Below, piece by piece: positions 47,513-58,605 of a stretch of 64,000 nt of DNA. Location of the stretch: NCBI GenBank assembly GCA_951213105.1, contig OX578137.1, forward strand, positions 78,933,604-78,997,603, in the 5' to 3' direction. A model generated the notes under the pieces. The model worked only from the letters and a program-made list of their open reading frames with translations, made no database searches and was not told the origin of the DNA. Every line of letters starts with the position of its first letter. Position 1 is the first letter of the stretch. A program made the translations under genes and the position numbers. The DNA is from Amaurobius ferox. Its lineage: Eukaryota; Arthropoda; Arachnida; Araneae; Amaurobiidae.

Positions 47513-48215
47513 ATTTTTAATTATTCAACAATTCGAATTGTATGGCTGTCCTGACGAGAATGCAATTTCGGGCTAACCGCCTTTTTTTATGTAGTTTCAA
47601 CTGGTTGTTCTCCACGTATTGATCTTTAACCTTGAGCTAATTATTATTGCATTTTCTCATTTTTGCCGTGCTTACTTTCTCATTTGATATATTTATATTT
47701 ATTTATATATACATATTTAATTCCGATTTATGTATACTAATAATCCCATCATCCCCATACCATTATTGTGATAAGTTACCTAATATTTTTATCCTTAGCC
47801 TTGGTCTACAGTTACTTATTTGTAACCGATATGCTGGGGATGGGTATTTTGTACTTACTGTAGTTTGCATAGTGTTTGATTAACAAATTTCAATTTTTAT
47901 ATATATTTATTTTTTTATATTTTATACATATTATATATATATTTTAATGCTTGGGCTGATCCTTTACAAGTACAATAAATTTACCATTATATAAATAATA
48001 AAAAGCTTCTTTATGAACTAAAAGTCTTATCACAGTTGCTCGTTATTATAAGCAAACAAATCACATTACTTCTGAAGACAAAAAAAAAAAAAAACGCAGA
48101 TACAATTTTGTTATGAAAGCTTAAGCTGGTGTGTCTGTCTGCAGTTTGTTATTTAAAAAAAAAGCTTTTTAATTATTTCAACAGATGAAGACAGTAATTC
48201 ATTATGCACATGAAG
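47513..48215. other. No gene recognised
   Basis: AT-rich, with a TA-rich patch at 47895-47950 and an A17 run near 48080. Confidence 0.6.
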
Positions 48216-48884
48216 AAATTCCTTATTTAAAGAAAGTTAGAAATAGTATGCGCGATGCTTTCACTACCTCGCGATGTATTTAGTAACTGCTGACTGCGAA
48301 AATAAAAGAGTAAAATGCATGTAATGCAATTAAAACTTCTCTGTAACTTCTCTATTCTTTGCTTACTAATGGAAGTCTTAGAAAAGAGCAACGTGGCTCG
48401 ACTTCATTTATTTATTTCATTATTCATTTATTTATTTCATTATTCAAAATTCCTTATTTAAAGAAAGTTAGAAACAGTATGCGCGATGCTTTCACTACCT
48501 CGCGATGTATTTAGTAACTGCTGACTGCGAAAATAAAAGAGTAAAATGCATGTAATGCAATTAAAACTTCTCTGTAACTTCTCTATTCTTTGCTTACTAA
48601 TGGAAGTCTTAGAAAAGAGCAACGTGGCTCGACTTCATTTATTTATTTCATTATTCATTTATTTATTTCATTATTCAAAATTCCTTATTTAAAGAAAGTT
48701 AGAAACAGTATGCGCGATGCTTTCACTACCTCGCGATGTATTTAGTAACTGCTGACTGCGAAAATAAAAGAGTAAAATGCATGTAATGCAATTAAAACTT
48801 CTCTGTAACTTCTCTATTCTTTGCTTACTAATGGAAGTCTTAGAAAAGAGCAACGTGGCTCGACTTCATTTATTTATTTCATTT
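48216..48884. repeat. Tandem triplication, 231-bp period
   Basis: Units start at 48216, 48447 and 48678 with AAATTCCTTATTTAAAGAAA; the third ends about 25 bp early. By eye they differ at about one position (GAAATAG in the first, GAAACAG in the others). The joints lie in ATTTATTTATTTCATT repeats, which would favour slippage or unequal exchange. No coding or tRNA-like content. Confidence 0.95.
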
Positions 48885-49203
48885 TACTAGTCATCGCTGG
48901 AATTTACTTCAAGTTAAAATATTTAAAATTACGCATTGTTAGAAAATGTTTGCGTTATATTTTGGAACTGTCATACTGTAAATAACTTAAATATAATGAG
49001 TTAATTTTTTTATGCGTAATTCTGTGAGCCGGTAATACCCTTCTCAAAATCTGGAGGTAAATAACAAAATTCAGTACAGATGTAGATGTTTTAGCTCAAT
49101 TGTAAATTCTGGTCTAGAATGTAGGTCATGAGGATATGCATACTACTTCTCCCCACCTCCCCGTGTTGTGAATCGCACTGAAAATCCCAAGGGATTTAAT
49201 ATG
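48885..49203. other. No gene recognised
   Basis: Short AT-rich stretch; nothing identified. Confidence 0.6.
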
Positions 49204-49327
49204 GGTGGGATAGTCCAGTGGTTAGCGCGGTGATTGCACTAGGACACTTTAAATATGTGGATTCGTAAGTCCTTCCAAGTGGTTGGTGGTAGAGGAAGGA
49301 ACGTGCAGGGTCTCTGGATGCTCAAGT
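49204..49327 (+). mobile_element. SINE family 1, degenerate partial copy
   Basis: GTGGGATAGTCCAGTGGTTAG and GCGGTGATTGCACT match the tRNA-like head. The B box is lost. GTAAGTCCTTCC, TGGTGGTAGAGGAAGGA and TCTCTGGATGC match the body in order. The tail is missing. Confidence 0.75.
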
Positions 49328-49373
49328 ATAATGAGAATAATGGAGTAGACATTACTCCAAGTATTCTCAATTT
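49328..49373. repeat. Short imperfect hairpin
   Basis: GAGAATAATGGAGT pairs with ACTCCAAGTATTCTC around a GACATT-like centre, directly at the broken end of the SINE. Confidence 0.7.
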
Positions 49374-49545
49374 TAAACAGAAAGAAAATACAACATAATT
49401 TATTTAAATTTTTACAAATCTATTTGAGTAAACTGAATATTACGAAGGAAGAGACGGAAGTATGAAAGAGACCAGATCGTATTACAAGTTCATAATAATA
49501 TTATTTGCAGCGTTGCAATATTATTTGTTATACTGTAATTTTAGT

Positions 49546-49824
49546 GATGGTAAAGCAGCTTATTTTTGTTCCTGCATGTAAAACTTTTTAACTAATAAAT
49601 GATTCTGCGACGTATAAGTGCTGTTTTCATCCTTATGTAAATTGTCGGAGTTTGGGCAAAGATGGGTTGGGTCTCCAACATTTTATAATATTTATCTTGT
49701 TTATTAAATGTCTGCATAGAAAGATTTTAATAATTCTTTAAGAATATATTTATCGATCGTCGCAGAATCATTTACCAGTTAAAAAGTTTTACATGCAGGA
49801 ACAAAAATAAGCTGCTTTACCATC
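49546..49824. mobile_element. Foldback (MITE-like) element with 67-bp arms
   Basis: 49546-49612 and 49758-49824 are inverted copies with 65 of 67 positions matching and a 145-bp centre. The arms include GATGGTAAAGCAGC and GATTCTGCGACG. The centre is AT-rich and non-coding. No clear target duplication was identified. Confidence 0.9.
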
Positions 49825-50013
49825 TCTTTCTTCGTAGCTGCTTGTGCAAATTTCATCGCTCCCTCTTCGGCTTTGACCTTATCTTATACGGATTTCACCG
49901 TTTCTTTCGTTTCAAATCGTCTTTAATCTAAGTCATCACCTCTTTCAACAGTTCCTTCTAGCTGTGTGATGACTTCTTTTATTAACTCACCATATAAACT
50001 TCTGGAAATCTCT

Positions 50014-51299
50014 TATACACTGACTTCCAAAAGTTGAGCACGTAAAGCAAATTTTCATTTTTCGAAAGCGTATTTAAATTTGAGTGGCTGAAAACAGCTG
50101 CGAATGTAGATGACAGTATGGAAATATCGTATGTTACAGCCAATCACGATTGACTGTCCGGATATATGCTAATTAGGCAGTCCTTGAAGACGTCAGCATA
50201 CTGAAGGGTTTGAGGAGGTGCATTTAAATGCTGATACGGACATTTGTAAGATTATTTTTGATGATATTCGTGTTTCTAAGATTGAGAAGAATGAGAGATA
50301 GTGAGAGCTGGCGTGCTGTCGGGCACATTGAAGCAGGGCTGGCAATCAAATGTGTCGCTATTTTCTTTGGTGCTGATCATTCGCTAATTTCTCGATTATG
50401 GAAATAACTCCGAACAAGTCAAACAGTTCTCCGGAGTTTCGTGCCCGGTCGTCCAAGGGTTACCACCCCTTCTGATGATCGGTATATTGCTATAGTAGCC
50501 AAGCGGAATCGACAAGCGACGTTCAAAACCGTTACATCCATGATTGCAGCGGCACTTGGTAAGACAATATCTGACAGTACTGCGCGCCGAAGGGAAGGGA
50601 ATGTACACCCGAGCACCACGTTTTCTGCGTTTCACTAACCGTTGGAGCCAGAGGGGCAAGATTAATGTAGTGTCATCAACATGTCCATTGGACTGTCTCA
50701 GATTCGTGCAATGTCCTGTACACTAACAAGTCCAGATTTGACCTGGAATCAGATGATAAGCGTGAAAGGGTCTGGAGAGCGATGCACATGTTATCAGGGC
50801 AACACCATCATCAAATATCGCACATTCAGAGGTGGCAGCTTCATGGTCTAGACTGGAATTTCAATGAGATATCGCACAGAGCTGCACATCTTTAAAGCCG
50901 GCTCTGTGACGACTGCGCGATATCTGGATGAAGTCCTAAGCCCCATTGCGAGACTCTACTCTGCAGCAGTTGATCCTGATTTCCTGCTTATTGAAGTTAA
51001 TGCCCGTCCCCATTGAGCTAACTAACATCGCTAACGAATCCCTGGAAAATGAGGGCATTTCTCGCATGGAGTGGCCGGCGTATTCCCTCGACCTTAATCC
51101 CATTGAAAACCTTTGGAATGCTCTCGGGCGTGCTGTTTCTGCACGTTTACACCCTCCAGCCAGTCTCAGTGAGTTGGAAACTACCATATTGCAGGAATGG
51201 TTATTGCTCTCTTTTGCGATGGTTGATCGCCTCATAGAATCCATGGAAAATCGTTGCAACTTCCGTGTGAAAGTCAGGGGTAGCCACACACCATATTAA
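50014..51299 (+). pseudogene. Tc1-like transposase pseudogene, closest relative of the one at 37580
   Basis: ACACTGACTTCCAAAAGTTG at 50018 resembles a Tc1 terminal repeat. About 260 bp of 5' flank aligns with 37585-37855. The expected start codon (near 50278) is changed. Remnants in several frames: VVTTPSDDRYIAIVAKRNR-like linker, a diverged SDESRF region near 50730, MSYRTELHLF near 50875, a YSAAVDPDFLL block, and at the end one clean frame (to 51299) with WPAYSLDLNPIENLWNALGR carrying the final acidic residue of the DDE triad. Stops and frameshifts are frequent. No matching right terminal repeat was seen. Confidence 0.9.
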
Positions 51300-51816
51300 T
51301 GTAAGTTGTGTTTGGTTATGTGCCTTTAAACATCATTTTGATAAGGTGCCCGCCTACCATTAAAATGCAATTTTCGGTCAAAAATCCGATTTTCTATTTT
51401 GGCTTAATATTAAAGCCTACTTTTTTAGTTTTCTAAATCAGTTTAAATTGTTTTCTATCTTGCTTAGAGCTTGAGTTACAGGTATTTTAATATTGGTCAG
51501 TAGCAAGTTTTTGGAACAGAAAATAGCATTCCGCTACCGGTAGTGAAATTAAATGTTTCTTTACATTATAATTTTACTTAATATAAGCATCAAGATTTGT
51601 TACTACATATAAAATGAATTCAAAAGGAAAATACAAAACTTTGAAATATTTAAAATGTGTTGAATATATGTGGCAACACGAAGTTCTACTCAGATATCTG
51701 GCATTAAAGTTAGGATACTGTGTTTTTTTATATTGTCGAAGAGTGTTCGCAGATTTTCAGTTACAAGTGTTCATAAACTTTAAAGTTCTTGTTTGAAGTA
51801 CTTTTTGCTTCTTGAA

Positions 51817-53366
51817 ATGGGGAAAAGTGTAGCTAGAAAAAGAAAACGCTAGTTTCATGGTAATCAATTTACGAAAAGCGATCTAAATAACAGTGTTGAA
51901 AATGACTCAGTAAATACTACCAGTTCATCAAAGCTGGAAACATCTGCTGCTTCAGATGTTGAATTGGCGAATCAGTCAGTAAGTGGAAGCAGAATTATTG
52001 ATTTAGAGATTCTGTTTAATATTTTTTCTCTCTCTGCAATTTCCTGTCCAAAATGTTTTAATTTAGGATTGGATTTAAATGAAAATTCAGATATGGATTG
52101 TGTTCTCATTTTGTTCTAAAATGAAAAACTGTAACTTTTTCAAAGGTTTTGTTCATCTAACAAAATAAATAATGAACCTGAAGTGAACAAATTATTTGTA
52201 TATGGAATGAGGCAAATTAGTAAAGGTTTCTAAGAGGCTTATAAACTTTACAGTACAGTGAATTAGCCAAAGCTTGCGAAAACTACATGTGAAACACATG
52301 AAGTGAAATTTTTGAAAGTTGTAGCAGATGCAGCTGATGATTCTATGGCAAAAGCAGCTGGGGAAGTTGTTTTAAAAACAAAACGTGATGAATGTGGTGT
52401 TTCTGTCGATGGAACATGGCAGCGTAGAGGACATACATCTTTGAATGGCTGCGTTGCTGCTATTTCAGTCGATATTGCGAAAGTAGTAGACCTAGGAGTC
52501 ATATCGTCACATTGTCGTACATCTGAAGAGATACAAAAATTGCCAAAGAACCCGGAGTTTGAGTCGCTGAAAGCTGATCATGTATGTCAGTGCAATTTTA
52601 AAGGTTCGGCAGGAAAGATGGAAACTGTGGGTGCATCGAAGATTATTCAGAAGTCTGTGGATCAACAAAAATTGAAGTACACAAAATATTATGGTAACGG
52701 AGACTCCAACGGTTTTTTATGTGTGCAAAATACTTATGGTGATAATAGTATCACAAAATTTGAGTACATGTGGCATATCCAAAAACGTGTAGGTTCACGT
52801 TTGCTAAAAATGAAGAGAGAAACTAAAGGTCTCTCTCGCAAAGGTAAATTAACAGATGTGTTTACAGGCAGGATTTAAAACTACTATGGAATTGCTATCC
52901 GTGTCAATGTAGGTAATTTACAAAGTATGCAGCAAAATATGATGGCTGCTTTGTTTCAATGTGCGTCAAATTCCAAAAAAAAACCAATGCATGGGCAATA
53001 CCCTATTGGAAAAGACAGCTGGTGTTATTATCAGCAAGCTCTAGCGCAAGGTAAAACACGTGTCGAAGAAATATATCCTGGCTTACCTAATGATATTCTG
53101 AATATTATAAAGCCAGTTTATTTTGAGCTCTGTTCCAGAGAATTGTTAGAGAAATGTCTACATGGCAAAACTCAAAATTCCAATGAGTATTTTAAAGGTG
53201 TAATATGGCAGCGAGAGCCAAAAGGTGTTTTGTTTGTCTGCAAACTGTGAAAGTCTGGGCGTATGATGCAGTGATACAATTCAATGAAGATTATCGAGGC
53301 TGCTTAAAAGTTTTAACTGATCTAAACATTAAAAATCCAGACTACTTCACCTTGACAGGTTATTGA
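51817..53366 (+). pseudogene. Mutator-like transposase pseudogene
   Basis: The start ATG at 51817 gives MGKSVARKRKR, then a TAG and FHGNQFTKSD, a conserved N-terminal phrase of this family. RIIDLEILFNIF and a CPKC pair (near 52050) follow, then damaged sequence. Main frame 52303-53250: CGVSVDGTWQRRGHTSLNG (DGTW block, probably catalytic Asp), a GSAGKMETVGA block, YYGNGDSNGFLCV, KFEYMWHIQKRVGSRL, TAA at 52876-52878 in place of one residue, NYYGIAIR, and CLHGKTQNSNEYFKGVIW. A frameshift near 53230 moves the end (VKVWAYDAVIQFNEDY..) to another frame, which stops at 53364-53366. The order matches 'Mutator-like transposase domain' proteins common in spiders. The protein would catalyse cut-and-paste transposition; this copy cannot. 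Upstream 51320-51560 is probably its 5' end; no right terminal repeat was found. Confidence 0.85.
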
Positions 53367-54305
53367 CTGCTGGATAACGTTCGAATTGGTGATTTTTTTC
53401 ATCTTTTTACATAATTCTTGTTTTCTTTAATGCATAAACACATTTGCTACATTCATGTACCATTTTGTGTCAATCAAAGCTTTACTTTTCCATTTTTGTT
53501 GATTTACAGTCCGTGCTTAACTTTTGGCTGCCAGCGTATCACGTAGAATATTGGTTATTTCGAGGTGTTTCGCTTGAATCTTCGAAAAGACCGTAAATGT
53601 CGCCAAATTGGTGATAATTCACCAAATCTGGCTACACTTATTCGAACTTCAGAATATCGCAACTTTAGATTCAAGTCATGGGAAATGAACGCCTGTAAGG
53701 ATGTTTTCTCCATCTAGTCTTCGAAAGAGTCGAAAGTTAGAGAAGGGTAAAAGATACTTCAGAGTATTTTAGAAGTTCGTTATGTTATAATATTTACTCA
53801 CGAGCGCTACCTGCTATGGCCTGGAAAGTTCTGCTAGGAGATTTATAGACTTTAGATGGAAAATCTCCGCATAATTTGGCATCTTATCAAGCTCTGAACT
53901 GCGATTCCCCCCATCATAGAGCGGCATATGCAATATCACTAATTCGGTCCGAAGTTTGGTGCAAAATCCATCGTCTCCGAAAGATATCACAATAGATCAT
54001 TTCGCTCATCGCTTTGTTGAAATGGCAGATAGGGTTTGAAAGGCTTGAATGAAAGCGCTGATAAAATCACCCTGTAGGCTACGGAGGCATACATCTAATT
54101 CAAAATTACCACGCAAAGTGTTACATTTTTTGGTTGAATGTAGAATATTTTATTTAAATTTTTTCTCCAATTCTAATAGTCTGGAGAAGGCCATACTAGT
54201 GGTACCGCTACATTTGCCAATGCTTTATTATCTTCCGTACACTTTTGCTGAACTGTATGACGTTCTAGCAGTTGTAAATTGGATTTTTCGGAAGAATCGG
54301 AAGTG
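53367..54305. other. No gene recognised
   Basis: Phrases like CGCCAAATTGGTGA near 53600 recur in loosely similar form at 59720, 60050 and 61430. No domain. Confidence 0.5.
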
Positions 54306-54960
54306 ATATCTCTAGAATCGGAAATGGACATCCCAAAGGAACCCGTCCTCACCCACTTTGGAATTCGATGCTGAATCCATATCAGCCATTATTTAAGCTA
54401 TATTTATAGTCTATACTGAGCAATCGAAGTTTCCAAGATTTTTTTTAAACCAGAAGTAGAAATCCATAGTGCAACAACCACCTATTTTGTTCTGGAAGTT
54501 GATGCTGAATCCATATCACACATCTATATCACACATTTATGAATCCATGTCACACATTTATTTATCGGTATAGCAGATGCCGATAAATAGGGGAAATAGT
54601 TTAAGGAAATTGTAAATTTTTGAATCAAATATGACATCTTCGAACATCCCGAACGTGAACTGAAAATCCTTAGTTGGTTTATCTTTGCCCTCTCCAGAAT
54701 TTAATACTGAATCCATGTTCTTATCTAAGGTCTATCTACAGCCAATTCGAGAAATAAATGTTTTAAGAAAAATGTAAGTGTTTTAACTGGAAAGGAGAAG
54801 AAAACAAAAATCTTAAGTGAACTCCCCTACCCCCCTCACCCCATTCTTAAATTTGATGATGAATCTAAATCAGCCATCAACTAAGTTCAATATATTGTAA
54901 ATCATGAGAAATAAATGTTTAAAGGAAAAAAGTTTTGCAGAAACATAAGTATGACTAAAT
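54306..54960. repeat. Diverged tandem-like units with GATGCTGAATCCATATCA
   Basis: The phrase (T/A)GATGCTGAATCCATATCA occurs near 54370, 54492 and, diverged, 54705 and 54858. A small local duplication TCACACATTTATT lies at 54530-54565. Irregular spacing. Confidence 0.5.
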
Positions 54961-56700
54961 TTTTCCACCAACAAATAGTAGGAAATTCTGAGCATAACTT
55001 GATTTTCCAAATATAGTTTAGTAAAAAAAAATAACTGACTTTACTTAACGGTACACACTATATCGTACGCTCCTTTACAAAATTCCAAGATATACACTGC
55101 ACGTAATATAAAACAAAAGAAGTGTAAAAAAAATAATATCTCTTATTTACATTCTTTAAAATGCAGACTATAAACAAAAGCCAAGTGTTGAGATCCGTTC
55201 AATAACTGACTCTAGGATTTTGATATATTTATTTACATGTTTTAACGTTCTCTGAATATGGGTCACGTATTATTCTTATCGGTATGTCTTCGTCTACACT
55301 ATATATCTCGAAGAAATTGTTATGCTTCTACACTATATATCTCGAAACACTATATATCTCGAAGAAATTGAGAATTTGATAAATTTGGGTACAGTTAATT
55401 CATTTGAAGACCACCAAAGAAATATCCCCCTCCTGTTTTTTAAATGAAATAGTCGGGCCAATCTAAATAAAATAATATTGCCTGGGAAGATTAAAAAAAA
55501 AAGAACTCAAGCATGATTTTCAAAAACTTAAAAAAATATTATAAATTATACTTATGTAAAAAGTATTACGGATATAACAATTTCGTGGCCTTTCATTTAA
55601 AAGCCAGTGATACTATGTATAGGACTGTAACTAGCGCCGTTTTCTTGATATTAGTCGTTTGATTATATGTATATAAAATTGAAAAATGTGAAGAATATAG
55701 CAAAAATGATCGGACCTAATTGTATAGAAGTTATCACCAACCGTGTTTAAAATATTAAAATTTCTACTTTTTTATATGGAGTTCAAGTTCTTTCAAGACT
55801 ATCAAGCTACGAAATATGGCACTATTATGTTAATTAATTACGAATAATAGTCTATGAATTAATTGCGAGATCAAGCAATAATAAATATTTAGTTTGCAGT
55901 GTTGTTTTTCTACATAATTCGAATTGTTAATTTGCAAGGTGAGTTAAATATTGGACACGTGCTAATTTTATTAACTTGCCTGACGGCATATAAATTATAA
56001 TTAATGCAATATTTACGGCGAGATAAACAGATTCAGGTAAATTTAAAGAACTTACGGCAATATAAAACTCTGGCTAGATTAAAAAACCTTTTTACATGGA
56101 TTACATAGTAATTGTATCCATTTATCTTGAGAATTCAAATCAAATCCATTTGCATTTTTCTAAAGAATAACTTTACGTCCTTTTTAAACAAATGCATCTT
56201 CTGCTTGCCGAAGTCCACCCGGGAGAAAACATAATGCGATGCGATATTTTAAGTGTATCAACACTAAGGAAATAAATAAAGAAAGATCTCAACTCTTTTT
56301 TAAAACATTTTATAAATATCTAGACATATCATTAAATGTGACTCGGATAAATTAGATTAATATAATTGTTATGGCAAAGAACTGCAGTTCAGAAAAGTAA
56401 TTATTTAAATCTATAAAATCAAAATTCCTTGCAATTACCATCATAACACCTGGAGGGAACAGTCACCCTTATGCAGTATATAAGATGAATTATTAATAAT
56501 ATAAGTTTATAATTATATTATTATATAATCACAGGTACGACGTAGTAAGGTTAAGTAACTTTGAATAAATGTTAAGACGTTGCACTTTTTTAACACAACC
56601 TTGTACTAGGTTGTGTTTCGAACTCGGATTGCATTAAAAACATAAACGGCATTGTATGTAACGGAAAAACTATGTAAATATAAAAATAACCCTAGTAACA
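54961..56700. other. No gene recognised
   Basis: AT-rich. A local repeat CACTATATATCTCGAAGAAA(TT) occurs near 55295-55370. Nothing else. Confidence 0.6.
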
Positions 56701-57603
56701 GTCCAATATTGACCCAATATAGACTATTATTGGTTCCAATATTCGACCAATATGAAAAAATGGATATTTTGACGGAATTGTCCCAATATTGACTATTATT
56801 GGCTACCATATTGGACCAATATGAAAAAGTGGATATTTTGACGGAATTGTCCCAGTATTGACTATTATTGGCTCCAATATTGGACCAATATGAAAAAGTG
56901 GACATTTTGACGGAATTGTCAAATATTGACTATTATCGGCTCCAATATTGGACCAATGTGAAAAGGTGGACATTTTGACGGAATTGCACCAATATTGACT
57001 ATTATTGGCTCCAATATTGGACCAATATGAAAAAGTGGACATTTTGACGGAATTTTTTTTAACTTTTTAAAATTCAATTAACGTGGCAACAACAGATCGA
57101 AATCCAGTTACAGTAGCCACACAAGCCTCCATGCCTTATTCGGGATTCGAACCCGAGCCCTCTAGACAGCAGCCGAAACCGCTATCCACTACACCACCTG
57201 GGCGGCCAGTAATTGTCCCAATATTGACTATTATTGGCTCCAATATTGGACCAATATGTAAAAGTGAACATTTTGACGGAATTGTCCTGATATTGACTAT
57301 TATTGGCTCCAAAATTGGACCAATATGAAAAAGTGGACATTTTGACGGAATTGTCCCAATATTGACTTTTATTGGCTCCAATATTGGATCAATATGAAAA
57401 AGTGGACATTTTGACGGAATTGTCCCAATATTGACTATTACTGGCTCCAATATTGGACCAATATGAAAAAGTGGACATTTTGACGGAATTGTCCCAATAT
57501 TGACTATTATTGGCTCCAATATTGGACCAATATGAAAAAAAGACATTTTGACGGAATTGTCCCAATATTGACTATTATTGGCTCCAATATTGGACCAATA
57601 TGA
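56701..57603. repeat. Minisatellite of 69-bp units, about 11 copies, frame-preserving
   Basis: The unit contains GACGGAATTGTCCCAATATT, GACTATTATTGGCTCCAATA, TTGGACCAATATGAAAAAGT and GGACATTTT. It runs 56701-57050 and 57211-57603, split by a SINE. Because 69 is a multiple of 3, minus-strand translation gives a 23-residue repeat (..YWSNIGANNSQYWDNSVK..), which explains long minus-strand frames. CCAATATTGG inside each unit is palindromic. No start, signal or expression evidence for a protein. Confidence 0.95.
57055..57210 (-). mobile_element. tRNA-derived SINE, family 3, 156 bp
   Basis: On the minus strand: A box GGTGTAGTGGATAGCGG and a perfect B box GGGTTCGAATCCCG (57142-57155), body, then an A-rich tail (T-rich at 57055). 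It is flanked by AATT at 57051-57054 and 57211-57214 within an otherwise continuous 69-bp array, which fixes the insertion exactly. It differs from families 1 and 2. Confidence 0.85.
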
Positions 57604-57637
57604 AACTATAGGCTGTGTGCTCTCAACTATAGGCTGT

Positions 57638-57720
57638 AGAGATAAAAACATTATAAATAAAGCATGTACTAAATAAGTAGTAAATACTCTTCTCTCCCTG
57701 TTCCATATATAAGGTAAGCA
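57638..57720 (+). mobile_element. Naiad terminal fragment
   Basis: AACATTATAAATAAAGCATG, TACTAAATAAGTAGTA, CCTGTTCCATATATAAGG: the same blocks, in the same orientation, as 45430-45510 (AACATTATAAATAAAACAGG, TACTAAATTGGTATAAAAT). No RT sequence accompanies it. Confidence 0.65.
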
Positions 57721-57830
57721 AATTAAAATCGTATTACATTTTGAGAAAGCCGGTTGAATATAATTCATTAACTGCACCCAAAGATTATGTTTTTATTTTT
57801 TGTGGTTATAAATCATATATGTAACACATA

Positions 57831-57869
57831 CACTTAAGGTACTATATATATATATATATAGTACCTTAA

Positions 57870-57953
<84 letters not shown>

Positions 57954-57972
57954 TATATATAGTACCTTAAGT
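57831..57972. repeat. (TA)n microsatellite with palindromic ACTTAAGGTAC blocks
   Basis: ACTTAAGGTAC at 57832, its complement GTACCTTAAGT at 57861 and again at 57962, with TA runs of about 18 and 80 bp between them. The inverted blocks could form a long hairpin. Confidence 0.9.
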
Positions 57973-58496
57973 ATATATATTCTTTTAGTTTCGCTAGTTC
58001 CATAACGTAAATGTATTAAAGTTACGATGGAGCTCTGTAAAAGCAAGTTGTGAATCTGGTACTAAGACGTTCTGGACACTTCTTGTGACTTTATTTACCC
58101 TGTGGCCCAAGGTGTGGACCATTACCGACCGGACTGCAGCGTCAGTAAGTCACACTCATTTTTTCGTTTGTTTTTATCTATATATGTTATGTGTAATGGC
58201 TGTATTCCTCTAAATAAACCGATTGATCTTTAAATTGTTTTTTGTTGTTTAGTACGTATGCAGTTGTTCTTGACATTTCTTTAGACATCGTTTCAACGCT
58301 ATTAAAATTCGTTTCATCCTGAGGATATACCCTAACAAAGCATAGTTACTTTTTGAGGTCCTAGAAAAATTCAATTATTTTACTACCTCGCTAACAAAAA
58401 GAGCATGTCTATAGAATGTTCAAACTTACTTAGTTTGAATACAGAATATTAAATTGAGAATTTTCATAAGACGACTGAAATTATCAAAGGCAATAC
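57973..58496. other. No gene recognised
   Basis: AT-rich; nothing identified. Confidence 0.6.
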
Positions 58497-58605
58497 ATCT
58501 AATTTTAAAATGTCTGTCTGCAAGGGTATACCCTTGTAGACAGGCATTTTAAAATTAGATGTCTGTCTGTCTACAAGGGTATAATACCCTTGTAGACAGA
58601 CAGAC
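58497..58605. repeat. Two adjacent near-perfect palindromes with a shared core
   Basis: 58497-58560 (64 bp) and 58561-58605 (45 bp) are each self-complementary almost end to end. Both contain ACAAGGGTAT...ATACCCTTGTAGACAG. They lie directly next to one another. Confidence 0.95.

Noticed and set aside
48216..48884. CRISPR-like direct repeats
   Set aside because: Units are contiguous 231-bp repeats without spacers, in evidently eukaryotic DNA.
57136..57777. 213-codon minus-strand ORF
   Set aside because: Mostly translation of the 69-bp minisatellite plus part of a SINE and a Naiad end; length follows from the unit being a multiple of three.
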